A stretch of 16,019 bases of DNA from Clostridia bacterium (GTDB taxonomy: Bacteria > Bacillota > Clostridia > Christensenellales > CAG-138): contig JAEDJH010000033.1 in NCBI GenBank assembly GCA_016296415.1, positions 1-16,019 of the forward strand, in the 5' to 3' direction. This document shows, piece after piece, positions 1-7,500 of this stretch; the first letter of the stretch is position 1, and each line of letters starts with the position of its first letter. Made by a program: the position numbers and the translations under genes. Under the pieces are notes generated by a model, which was given only the letters and a program-made list of their open reading frames with translations, was not told the origin of the DNA and did no database searches.

Positions 1-2
1 GC

Positions 3-68
3 GAGCAGTTCCTCGCTTATGCACAGACCACCGTATCGAGAAGCTATAACGGACTCCTCGGCGCATAA
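3..68 (+). CDS. C-terminal end of an unidentified gene (partial)
   Basis: Frame 3 is open from the left edge and ends in TAA at 66-68, giving EQFLAYAQTTVSRSYNGLLGA. The other two plus frames also stay open for part of this stretch, so the frame choice rests mainly on the hairpins that follow within 75 bases, as expected behind a gene end. There is too little sequence to name a family. Confidence 0.4.
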   Translation, partial: EQFLAYAQTTVSRSYNGLLGA

Positions 69-113
69 GGCTAACTAATCAACACAAAAGCTTCACTGAA
101 GCTTAAACGACAG

Positions 114-143
114 ATCAGCCGGACGGTTTACCGTCCGGCTGAT
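114..143 (+). terminator. Strong hairpin after the left-edge gene
   Basis: A perfect 13-bp stem (114-126 with 131-143) closes a TTTA loop. It is GC-rich, 45 bases after the TAA of the partial gene, and preceded by a second small hairpin (88-94 with 98-104, loop ACT). No U-run follows the stem on the plus strand, so it may be a weak or factor-assisted terminator, or an RNA-stabilising 3' end, rather than a classical intrinsic terminator. Confidence 0.5.
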
Positions 144-212
144 TGCCTATGTAAGAGACACGAACGTACTCACGCCCCACATATATCAAATGTATTCATA
201 CTATAGGAAAAT

Positions 213-458
213 TGTGCCAAATCGTTGAATTAAGAGAGCGGATGTTTCTTTATTGGAGATCGTTCGGAGCGTTATGCCCTGTGTGTTCCCACCTTTGTGA
301 GTGTGATAGGATGGGGGAGGGTTAAGACGGCCTTTCTTTTATAGGTCTTTCGGGATGGGGACTCTTCGTGAATGGAGGAGCAACGGTACTGACTTAAAAA
401 ACTAAGATGAAAGGCAATATCTCTTGGTGGCGGATTCAATATCGAGGGCTGATGGGCA
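213..458 (+). ncRNA. Possible structured noncoding RNA
   Basis: No ORF here has a ribosome binding site or protein-like composition. The two ends are complementary in order: 215-218 with 455-458, 222-224 with 443-445, 225-230 with 434-439, and 232-237 with 420-425. Inside them, 285-293 pairs with 353-362 (nine pairs, one G-U, one bulged A) and 324-328 pairs with 345-349. Purine-rich segments at 309-328 and 375-412 look unlike the neighbouring coding DNA. A rod-like RNA of about 250 nt, ending before the shared hairpin at 509-540, would explain this. No clear sigma-A promoter was found upstream; TACTAT at 199-204 is only a weak -10. 6S RNA or raiA-type RNA are candidate families, but neither was recognised with certainty. 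The strand is inferred. Confidence 0.33.
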
Positions 459-508
459 GCTTGCAGTTATTTCGATCGGTGTCAATAGTATGCAGCAATG
501 ATAAATCA

Positions 509-540
509 AAGCCCCTGTCCGAACGCTCGAGCAGGGGCTT
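509..540 (-). terminator. Terminator of the pnt operon (possibly two-way)
   Basis: AAGCCCCTG (509-517) pairs perfectly with CAGGGGCTT (532-540), and the loop can pair further through CGA/TCG. It lies 22 bases beyond the pntB stop codon. Read on the minus strand, the stem is followed by a short T-rich tail (TGATTTAT). The same hairpin could also stop a plus-strand transcript arriving from the possible RNA at 213-458. Confidence 0.72.
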
Positions 541-561
541 ACTGATTTGGTTAGACTATAA

Positions 562-1941
562 TCAGAACTCTCTGACCAGAATGTCGAGGGAATCCTTTGC
601 ATCGCCGAGCAGCAGTCTGATGCCGTGCTTACGGGTGTAAATGGGATTCTCAACGCCGGCATATCCGGGCTTGAGGTCAAAGTTACATACGATTATGTGC
701 TTTGCCTGGTCAACGTTAAGGATCGGCATGCCGTATATAGGGGTGCCTTCCGCCTCACGTGCGGCGGGGTTCATAACGTCGCTTGCACCAACGACGATAA
801 CAGCGTCGGTGTTTGCAAAGTCGTCATTTATCGCATCAAGCTCATACAGATAGTCGTAGTCAATATCGGCTTCGCAGAGCAGTACGTTCATGTGTCCGGG
901 CATACGTCCGGCAACGGGGTGGATCGCAAAGCGAACACGTGCTCCGTTCTTCTCAAGACGCTCGGTAAGCTCACGAACCTTATGCTGTGCCTGGGAGAGA
1001 GCCATGCCGTAGCCGGGAACGATTATAACGTCCTTTGCATCGGTAAGCTTGAAGTTATCCTCTTCGACTTCCTCTTCCTCCTGTGCTTCCTCGACAGGAG
1101 CAGCTTCCGCCACGGGAGCTTCGGGAGTCTTTTCCTGGGGCTTGGCTGTGCTTCCGAGGAGAACATCGCTGAGTTTCCTGTTCATCGCCCTGCACATGAT
1201 GTTGGTCAGCAGCAGACCGCTCGAGCCGACGATACCACCGATGGAAACGAGCAGAATGTTGGAGATTGCCATACCTGCGATTGCGCCCGCAACGCCGCTG
1301 AGGGAGTTAAGCAGGGAGATTGCAACGGGCATATCGGCACCGCCGACACGCATTGCAAATACCCAACCGAATGCAAGGGAGGATACTGCGCCCACGATGC
1401 AGGCGATCAGGTTGAAGCCTCCGATTCCGGCGAGTACGCAGGAGCCGATCATGAGGATTATCAGCGCTATGGAGATAACGCTGTATCCGGGGATACGCTT
1501 GGGACGGGTGTCGATCTTTCTTGCGAGCTTGAGTGCAGCGATGAGACTGCCTGCGAAGGTGACGCCGCCGATTACGAGAGCCAAAGCCGCAGTTACATTT
1601 GCAAAGGCAGAACTTTCGACTCTCATCAGCTCTATTGCGCCGACCATGGCGCTTGCAAGACCGCCGATACCGTTGAGCATACCTACCATCTGGGGCATTT
1701 CGATCATCTTGACCTTCTTTGCCCAGACGAGGCCAACCACCGTGCCGACCGCAACGGCAACGAGAACGAACCAGATGTTTGCGGAGTTGGTGATGAAGGT
1801 AACAACTATGGCGGCAATCATTGCGCCGACGCAAAGCAGGTTGCCGGCAACCGCCGACTTAACACGGCTCTGCATATACAGACCGACGAGAACAGCGGCA
1901 GAGAGGACTGCGTATATCGCATAAGTAATGTAAGGATTCAT
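562..1941 (-). CDS. pntB: NAD(P) transhydrogenase subunit beta (PntB)
   Basis: This 459-residue protein is the membrane and NADP(H)-binding subunit of the proton-translocating transhydrogenase. About nine hydrophobic segments fill residues 1-265. An acidic linker rich in Glu (about 270-300) leads to domain III. Domain III shows PGYGMALSQAQ, AGRMPGHMNVLLCEAD, VVGASDVMNPAA, GMPIL and PGYAGVENP, all in family order. Two positions differ from the E. coli protein as I know it. The Lys-Arg-Ser motif that holds the NADP 2'-phosphate is Asn420-Phe421-Asp422 here. The proton-channel His91 position is Asn90. The start codon overlaps the pntAB stop as TAATG, with GGGGAGG a few bases upstream, so translation is probably coupled. 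It is the last gene of the operon. Identity is secure; cofactor specificity is open. Confidence 0.96.
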   Translation of the reverse strand: MNPYITYAIYAVLSAAVLVGLYMQSRVKSAVAGNLLCVGAMIAAIVVTFITNSANIWFVLVAVAVGTVVGLVWAKKVKMIEMPQMVGMLNGIGGLASAMVGAIELMRVESSAFANVTAALALVIGGVTFAGSLIAALKLARKIDTRPKRIPGYSVISIALIILMIGSCVLAGIGGFNLIACIVGAVSSLAFGWVFAMRVGGADMPVAISLLNSLSGVAGAIAGMAISNILLVSIGGIVGSSGLLLTNIMCRAMNRKLSDVLLGSTAKPQEKTPEAPVAEAAPVEEAQEEEEVEEDNFKLTDAKDVIIVPGYGMALSQAQHKVRELTERLEKNGARVRFAIHPVAGRMPGHMNVLLCEADIDYDYLYELDAINDDFANTDAVIVVGASDVMNPAAREAEGTPIYGMPILNVDQAKHIIVCNFDLKPGYAGVENPIYTRKHGIRLLLGDAKDSLDILVREF

Positions 1942-2252
1942 TATTTTTCCTCCCCGTTATTCTTTTTGTTGCTGAACATCATCAGCATACGGTGAGTTAC
2001 CGCAAAGCCGCCGACAACATTTACAGCAGCGAGGGCCGCAGCCAGAAGCGCCACGATGAACAAAACGATGCCGCCGGGAATTTCGGTAGCTGCCGCCGCA
2101 ATCATTGCACCGAGTATGGTGATGCCCGAAAGGGCGTTCATACCGGACATAAGCGGAGTGTGCAGAAGGCTCGGGACCTTCTTGATGATTATGTAGCCCA
2201 ATACCGAGGCTGCTACGAACACTCCTACCAGAATCAGCGGATGAATATCCAT
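1941..2252 (-). CDS. pntAB: NAD(P) transhydrogenase subunit alpha, membrane part (PntAB)
   Basis: This 103-residue protein is the small membrane part of the alpha subunit (domain IIa). In E. coli it is fused to the NAD-binding domain; here it is a separate gene, as in Rhodospirillum-type three-gene systems. Three hydrophobic segments are visible, at roughly residues 5-22, 40-60 and 63-87. The conserved TPLMSGMNALSG stretch lies between the first two, and the protein ends with a lysine-rich tail. The ATG is preceded by GGAGG at a normal distance. It lies 19 bases after pntAA and shares one base with pntB (TAATG), so the three genes form one tight operon. Length and order fit the family. Confidence 0.94.
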   Translation of the reverse strand: MDIHPLILVGVFVAASVLGYIIIKKVPSLLHTPLMSGMNALSGITILGAMIAAAATEIPGGIVLFIVALLAAALAAVNVVGGFAVTHRMLMMFSNKKNNGEEK

Positions 2253-2271
2253 TTACTATCCTCCGTCCTTA

Positions 2272-3429
2272 TTACATACCCATTGCTTCCATTGCGCCCT
2301 TGTGGACGAGCTTCTCGCCGTCGGTGACGAGGATGGATGCATCGATGGGATCGTTAAGGTCGAGCTCGATCTTGTCGTTCTTGACAAGGTGCTTGACGAG
2401 GTTATATACGTTGTGAGCGAACATCCAGGTGGAGCTGGTGGGAAGGAATCCGGGGATGTTCTTGATGCCTTCGATGGTTACGCCGTGCTTTACGTCGGTG
2501 ATGCCGGGGGTGGTGATTGCGCAGTTACCGCCCTGGTCGATAGCGATATCAACGATTACGGAGCCGGGAGCCATGCTCTTGACCATCTCTTCGGTTACGA
2601 TGACGGGAGCAAGCCTGCCGGGAACGAGTGCGCTGAGGAATACGATATCCATCTTGGAGATAACCTCTGCAAGTGCCGCACGCTCTTTTGCCATATACTC
2701 GGGAGACAGGGCCTTTGCATAGCCGCCCTCTGCCATAGCTTCTTCATCCGGAACGCCGAGGTCAACGATGGTTGCGCCGAGGCTCTTTGCCTGCTCTGCC
2801 GCTGCGGACCTGATGTCTGCTGCGTAAACCTTTGCGCCGAGACGCTTTGCGGTTGCGATAGCCTGAAGACCTGCAACACCGGCACCGATAACGAGTGCGT
2901 TTGCGGGCTTGATGGAACCGACTGCGCAGAAGATGTTCGGGATGAACTTTGCGAGGCGCTCAGCTGCCATTACCATGCCGCGATAGCCTGCGCAGGTGCT
3001 CATGGAGGTCAGAGCGTCCATGTTCTGTGCGCGGGAGATACGGGGGATACCGTCGAGGGTAAGACCGATAATGCCGTTTGCCGCCATCTTCTTAACCATG
3101 GTGTGGTTGACGGGGGAAGCGGGGTGAATGAAGGTGATGAGGTACTGACCGCGGTGCATCATGTCAACTTCATGTACGCCGTAGGTCTCGTTCATCAGGG
3201 GCTCCTTAACCTTGAGAATAACTTCTGCGCGATTGTAAATCTCGCGGACATCTTCTACGAGCTCTGCGCCGGCTGCTTTGTAAGCGTCATCAAGGAAGAA
3301 TGCTCCTGCGCCTGCATTGTGCTCAACGAGTACGGTGTGACCGTCTTTGATGAACTTTTCAACGGTCTCGGGGGTTGCCGCTACGCGGTATTCGTCGTGC
3401 ATAATCTCTTTGGGTACACCGATAATCAT
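2272..3429 (-). CDS. pntAA: NAD(P) transhydrogenase subunit alpha, NAD-binding part (PntAA)
   Basis: This 385-residue soluble subunit is domain I, which binds NAD(H); it is related to alanine dehydrogenase. It opens with MIIGVPKE and then the DEYRVAATPE segment typical of the family. RISRAQNMDALTSMS, at about residues 128-142, keeps the Arg, Gln, Asp and Ser of the nucleotide-contact loop. A Rossmann GAGVAG motif follows at about residue 175, with an Asp (ADIRS) at the end of the second strand, as expected for NAD(H). The open frame extends to 3498, but ATG 3429 is chosen because AAGGAG lies about 8 bases upstream and MIIGVPKE matches the family's N-terminus. It is the first gene of the operon, behind a long leader. 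Confidence 0.95.
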   Translation of the reverse strand: MIIGVPKEIMHDEYRVAATPETVEKFIKDGHTVLVEHNAGAGAFFLDDAYKAAGAELVEDVREIYNRAEVILKVKEPLMNETYGVHEVDMMHRGQYLITFIHPASPVNHTMVKKMAANGIIGLTLDGIPRISRAQNMDALTSMSTCAGYRGMVMAAERLAKFIPNIFCAVGSIKPANALVIGAGVAGLQAIATAKRLGAKVYAADIRSAAAEQAKSLGATIVDLGVPDEEAMAEGGYAKALSPEYMAKERAALAEVISKMDIVFLSALVPGRLAPVIVTEEMVKSMAPGSVIVDIAIDQGGNCAITTPGITDVKHGVTIEGIKNIPGFLPTSSTWMFAHNVYNLVKHLVKNDKIELDLNDPIDASILVTDGEKLVHKGAMEAMGM

Positions 3430-3647
3430 GGTAATTTCTCCTTTTTTGTTCCTCTTTTTTATTTTTGAGGAGCCCCGCTTCGCCGCAATCGCAAGCACAG
3501 GTATTACCTTGCAGTTTTTTGCCCGGCGTACTCATAGCTTGGTTCGGCAGCGCTCCAAAAATTGAACAGTTTAAACGCCAAAAGCCGACCGAAACAACGG
3601 TCTTTACAAAAGGCGTCGGTCGCCTGCCCATAATATGAATTTTGACC
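3430..3647 (-). other. Long structured 5' leader of the pnt operon
   Basis: About 218 bases separate the predicted transcription start from the pntAA ATG. On the minus strand CGACCGA (3622-3616) can pair with TCGGTCG (3592-3586). The CGCC just inside that stem (3615-3612) can pair with GGCG (3579-3576) lying beyond it, giving an H-type pseudoknot. TCGGTC could instead pair with the nearer GACCG. Nearer the gene, TCCTC and GAGGA flank an A-rich loop just before the AAGGAG ribosome binding site. The leader therefore has room for RNA-level control, but it matches no riboswitch class known to me. No leader peptide with a ribosome binding site was found. Confidence 0.38.
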
Positions 3648-3653
3648 GAAACT

Positions 3654-3683
3654 ATTGTAAAACAGAAAGCATTTAAAAGTCAA
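3654..3683 (-). promoter_or_regulatory. Sigma-A promoter of the pnt operon
   Basis: Read on the minus strand, TTGACT (3683-3678) and TACAAT (3659-3654) are separated by 18 bases. Each matches the consensus at five of six positions. AT-rich sequence lies a short way upstream of the -35 box (about 3700-3730). Transcription should start near 3647. Confidence 0.78.
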
Positions 3684-3770
3684 CGGATTTGCAGGGAGTT
3701 AATTACAATATATTAAAATTTTTTTAGCAAAATCAGCGGCTTTGACGGCACGGGGATATGCGACCGAAAA

Positions 3771-3812
3771 GGGGAAGCGGCGACGGTATTTCCGTGCGGT
3801 CACTGCCTCCCC
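3771..3812 (-). terminator. Imperfect terminator-like hairpin after the ABC operon
   Basis: GGGGA (3771-3775) pairs with TCCCC (3808-3812), two more pairs follow after a mismatch, and ACGG (3783-3786) pairs with CCGT (3792-3795) around TATTT. Read on the minus strand it lies 13 bases past the ATPase stop and is followed directly by TTTTC. The stem is interrupted, so termination may be leaky. The rest of 3684-3825 is AT-rich sequence with no gene. Confidence 0.42.
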
Positions 3813-3825
3813 GAAACCTTGCGCC

Positions 3826-4524
3826 TTACGCTTCTTGCGAGCCTTCCTCTATGCTGACGATGTTTCCGTCATGCATGGTGACGATCACGTCGGCTTTTTT
3901 TGCAATATCCATATCGTGCGTAACCAAAAGCACGGTCTGATCGTGTTCCTCCGCAAGGCGTTTTAAAAGCTCGATAACGCCTGCGCCCGTAACGGGGTCG
4001 AGGTTGCCCGTGGGCTCGTCCGCAAGCAGTATCGCCGGCTTTGTTATCATTGCACGGGCTATCGCCACACGCTGCTGCTCGCCGCCCGAAAGCTCGTCGG
4101 GATATTTTTTCAGCTTGTCGTCAATGCCGAGGCTTTTTGTGAGCGAGTCAAAAAAGTCTTTGTCGGGTTCCTTGCGGTCGAGGTTGAGAGGCATACATAT
4201 ATTTTCCAGGGCGGTATGCTCGCCGAGGAGGTTATACGCCTGGAACACGAAGCCGATGCGCCTTCTTCTAAGCACGGCAAGCTCCTTTTCCTTCAATTCA
4301 AACAGGCTTTTTCCTTCGAGGAATACTTCCCCGCCCGTGGGACGGTCAAGTCCGCCGAGAAGGTGGAGGAGGGTTGATTTACCGCTTCCGCTTTTTCCGA
4401 TTATCGCATAAAATCTGCCCTGCTCGAACGAAACGTCGGTGGCTTTAAGCGCCTTTGTTTCAAGGCTTGTGCCGGGTGCGTAGGTCTTTTCAAGCGCCTT
4501 TGTATAAAGTATGGTCGATTTCAT
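3826..4524 (-). CDS. ABC transporter ATP-binding protein (MacB/LolD type)
   Basis: This 232-residue ATPase drives the permease encoded just upstream. All nucleotide-binding motifs are intact: Walker A GKSGSGKST (residues 43-51), Q-loop Gln95 in FVFQ, signature LSGGEQ (145-150), Walker B ILLADE (165-170), and switch His203 in VTHD. The pattern and length fit the MacB/LolD/SalX group, whose members work with FtsX-like permeases in lipoprotein handling, peptide export or peptide resistance. ATG 4524 is chosen over the longer open frame (to 4656) because AAAGGAGG lies just upstream and the longer form would overlap the permease gene. The 17-base gap to the permease stop indicates one operon. The transported substrate cannot be read from the sequence. 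Confidence 0.94.
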   Translation of the reverse strand: MKSTILYTKALEKTYAPGTSLETKALKATDVSFEQGRFYAIIGKSGSGKSTLLHLLGGLDRPTGGEVFLEGKSLFELKEKELAVLRRRRIGFVFQAYNLLGEHTALENICMPLNLDRKEPDKDFFDSLTKSLGIDDKLKKYPDELSGGEQQRVAIARAMITKPAILLADEPTGNLDPVTGAGVIELLKRLAEEHDQTVLLVTHDMDIAKKADVIVTMHDGNIVSIEEGSQEA

Positions 4525-4541
4525 TGCTGTTGCCTCCTTTG

Positions 4542-7500
4542 TCAGCTTCTTATGTTTTCGATGGGGGAGTGGGAAAGCGGTATCTTGACGGCCGTACCAG
4601 TGATGATCAAAAGTATCGGCAGCATGATCGCATTGATTATCAGATACAGCGTCCACGGGAAGGAACCGAGCTCCTGCAGCGAAATGCTTTTCAGCATATC
4701 GAAGAAGCCGTACGCCATACCGGCTCTGGATATTGCTCCCGTGACGACAACCACCGCCGCAAGCAGGATGTTCGCCGTTATCAGGGACGCTGCGGCATAT
4801 ATTGCCGCCTGTATTCGGCGGGAACGGCGTATGCGGCCGTTGTCAACGCCGATCGCCTGCAGGATACCCGTTTTCTTTCGTCCCTGCTCCTCGGCGGAGG
4901 TCATGGTGTTGTACAGTATCAGCCATGCTATAAGCGTGACGGCTACGGCAAGAAGGAGTATGATCATGCAGCTGCTTGCCGCCTTTGAGTAAAGCGCCGT
5001 GTTGCTGTCACGGTAGTTTTCAAGGGAGAATATATTGCTCTTTGAAAACCGCTTCAGCTCCATGAGCGTTTCGCCTATACTGTCGCTGTCGTCGGTATAT
5101 ACGTTAATGAACGAATCTCCGTAGGCGGCCCCGATTTCCGAATCCTTCCTGTATTCGACAAAAAATGCTGTATCCTCGGGGCTCATGTATGTTGCGGACA
5201 TAGGGAAAATACCCTGCATCAGTCTGGAACTGCCGATTATGGCATAGCCTTGGTTTGTGCCGCCGAACGGCCAGATACCGCCGTCGGGGAAGCTGTTTAT
5301 CACTCCGCCGACTTCGGCATATTTCGATCTGAATACATACAGACGTTCTGTGTCGGTAGGGCTTACCGAAACGCCGCCGAAGTATATTTCAGCCCCGCAT
5401 TTGAGTGCGTTGTCCGTGTTATATACCTCCGCATCGCCCGGGTCGAGACTCAGCAGCATGGTGCCGCTTGCCTTCAGCGCCTCGTACATACCCGCATCGG
5501 CATCAGCCGTAAACGGCTCGGAGTCATCCTCACTGCCGCTGAGCTCGATGTAGTTGGGAACGACCATTATGACCTGCTCGCCTGCGGCAAATCTTTCCGT
5601 GTCGATCGTGCCTTCCGACAGCGATTCGACGAGCTTTTTATACATTTCGCCCTCGACGTCCACGCTGTACAGCGTCGTGACATACCCGGGACCTTCGTAC
5701 GGTCTGCCCGTTTGATCCGCCTTTTCGTTGGGCTGGCTGAAGAAAATTCCGGTTTCATCCAATGCCTTGAGGGAGGATAAAATGGGGCTTTCGTTCATAT
5801 TCTCGAACCAGAGGAAAATGCCGTCGGTTTTTTTGTAGGACGATACTTCCGAAACGGAGGGCATCCCGGCAACCGTGTCCGAAACCGTGTCCAATGCGAG
5901 CTTGCCCATGCCGTAGGGTACGGTCACGATGTAGTCGGGGCGCTTGTTTTTTACAACGGTGGTGCGCCAATCCGAAAAGCTGTTGCTGCCGATGAACAGG
6001 CAGACAAGCTGCATCGCCGCCATGAGCGTGCAGAGCAGGAATATGCCCATCGTTCTGACGGAATTGCTTGCCGCATCCCTCACGCATATTCTTGCGTAGG
6101 TCTGGGGCTTGAACGAATATACCCTGTGGGGCTTGCGCTTTTTGACCGCACGACCCGTCAGTGGCATGGAGAAGCTGCGTGCGATGGGCAGAATCATACC
6201 TATCACAACGGACAGTATGCCGCCTATTTGCCCGGGTATCAGCGTGGAATAGTCGATAACGAACGTTATCCCGCTGCCCTCGTTGAGCGCATCCGTCAGC
6301 AAGGTGACGCCGTATGCAATGCCGAGTCCCAGCAGATCACCGATCACCAGCGAGCCAAAAAGCAGTATAAGCCCCTCGCATACGAGCAGCAAAACGACCT
6401 GCCCGTTTGATGCGCCGATGCTTTTTAAGGTCGTCAGTCTGCCGGTGCGTCTGTTTAGCTGTGTTATGAATATCTGGAATACGGCGCATATCGTTATTAT
6501 CGAGATAATGCCGATAATGAGGTTGTTTACGCTCCTGCCCAATATTGTTTCCTGCGGATAGGCAGATCTGTTTATGCAAATAGGGCTGTCGTTGAGCTTG
6601 AATGCGCTGTCAGCACCCGCTATGAGATAATTTTGCGGCAGATAGCCGTTTTCGATGAGTATCCTTTGGCCAACGGCAAAGTTCGAGTGGAAGAAGCCGT
6701 CGAAGGGTATGGAGATAGGAGTGCGCCCCTCCACAATATAGCACCCGGATTCGTCGTCGTAGGTATAGTTCAGCGTTACAATGGATTTACTCTGCGTATC
6801 GTAAACCCGATTTATCGTTCCCGGCTTTTCTGCATCGATAAGTATGGGGAAATAGTTTTCATCGTATTCATACGAGTATCCGCCGGAGACGTGAAAGAAC
6901 CCGTCCGGACTGCCGCCGTTTTCAAAGGCGTCCTTCAGCCTCGTGTAAAATTCGGCGGTTTCAAGCCCATTGCTTGCCATCAGATATATTCTCGTGCTCG
7001 GCAGCGGTGCGTTGTCGGTGACGAGTATATCGTCCATTGATATCATAATATTGCCAAACTGCGTATATACATCGTGCAGGACAAGAGCATTCGGAAGCGA
7101 GACGTTCGTATCCCACCTGTCGGAATAGGTGTTGACAATGCCGCAGACGGTCATCGTCTTGGTTATGTAGAAGCGCTGCTCCTCGACCTGACCGTTTTCG
7201 AGCAATTCCTCCAGCGCTTCCTTGCCAACCGAGCCTGCGGAGCTGCTTGGCGTGCCGAAGCCTATGCCGCCGTTAGGGTACCAAAGATGCTTACGGGTGA
7301 CAACGTGCCATGAGGCGTCCTCGTACTGCCCGTAGTCGTGTAAGGTTTTTTCGTATTTGTTAAGGTAGTCGCCGGAGAGTAAAAACATACTCCACGCCTG
7401 GTCCAGCACCTCATCCTCAAGCTCATCGAACGGAACGCTCGTGTCCAGACCGTTCAGCGAGTAAATGGAGTATGGCTCGTCCTTGGCATCGTTCCAGCTT

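Noticed and set aside
276..451. 6S RNA called outright from GCCCTGTGTGTTC
   Set aside because: The 5' resemblance is short and the complementary 3' end (CAGGGC) was not found, so only a generic structured RNA is proposed.
407..640. Plus-strand 77-codon frame crossing the pnt terminator
   Set aside because: It runs through the terminator hairpin into the 3' end of pntB in antisense, has no ribosome binding site, and overlaps the possible structured RNA.
625..1995. Long plus-strand open frame (456 codons) opposite pntB
   Set aside because: It is a shadow of pntB. The translation is rich in Cys, Asp and His, shows no family motif and has no ribosome binding site.
2302..3468. Long plus-strand open frame (388 codons) opposite pntAA
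   Set aside because: It is antisense to a clearly recognised gene, with a very Cys-, Asp- and Gly-rich composition and no motif or ribosome binding site.
3359..3631. Minus-strand 90-codon frame in the pnt leader, possible leader peptide
   Set aside because: There is no ribosome binding site before its ATG and it runs far into pntAA in another frame.
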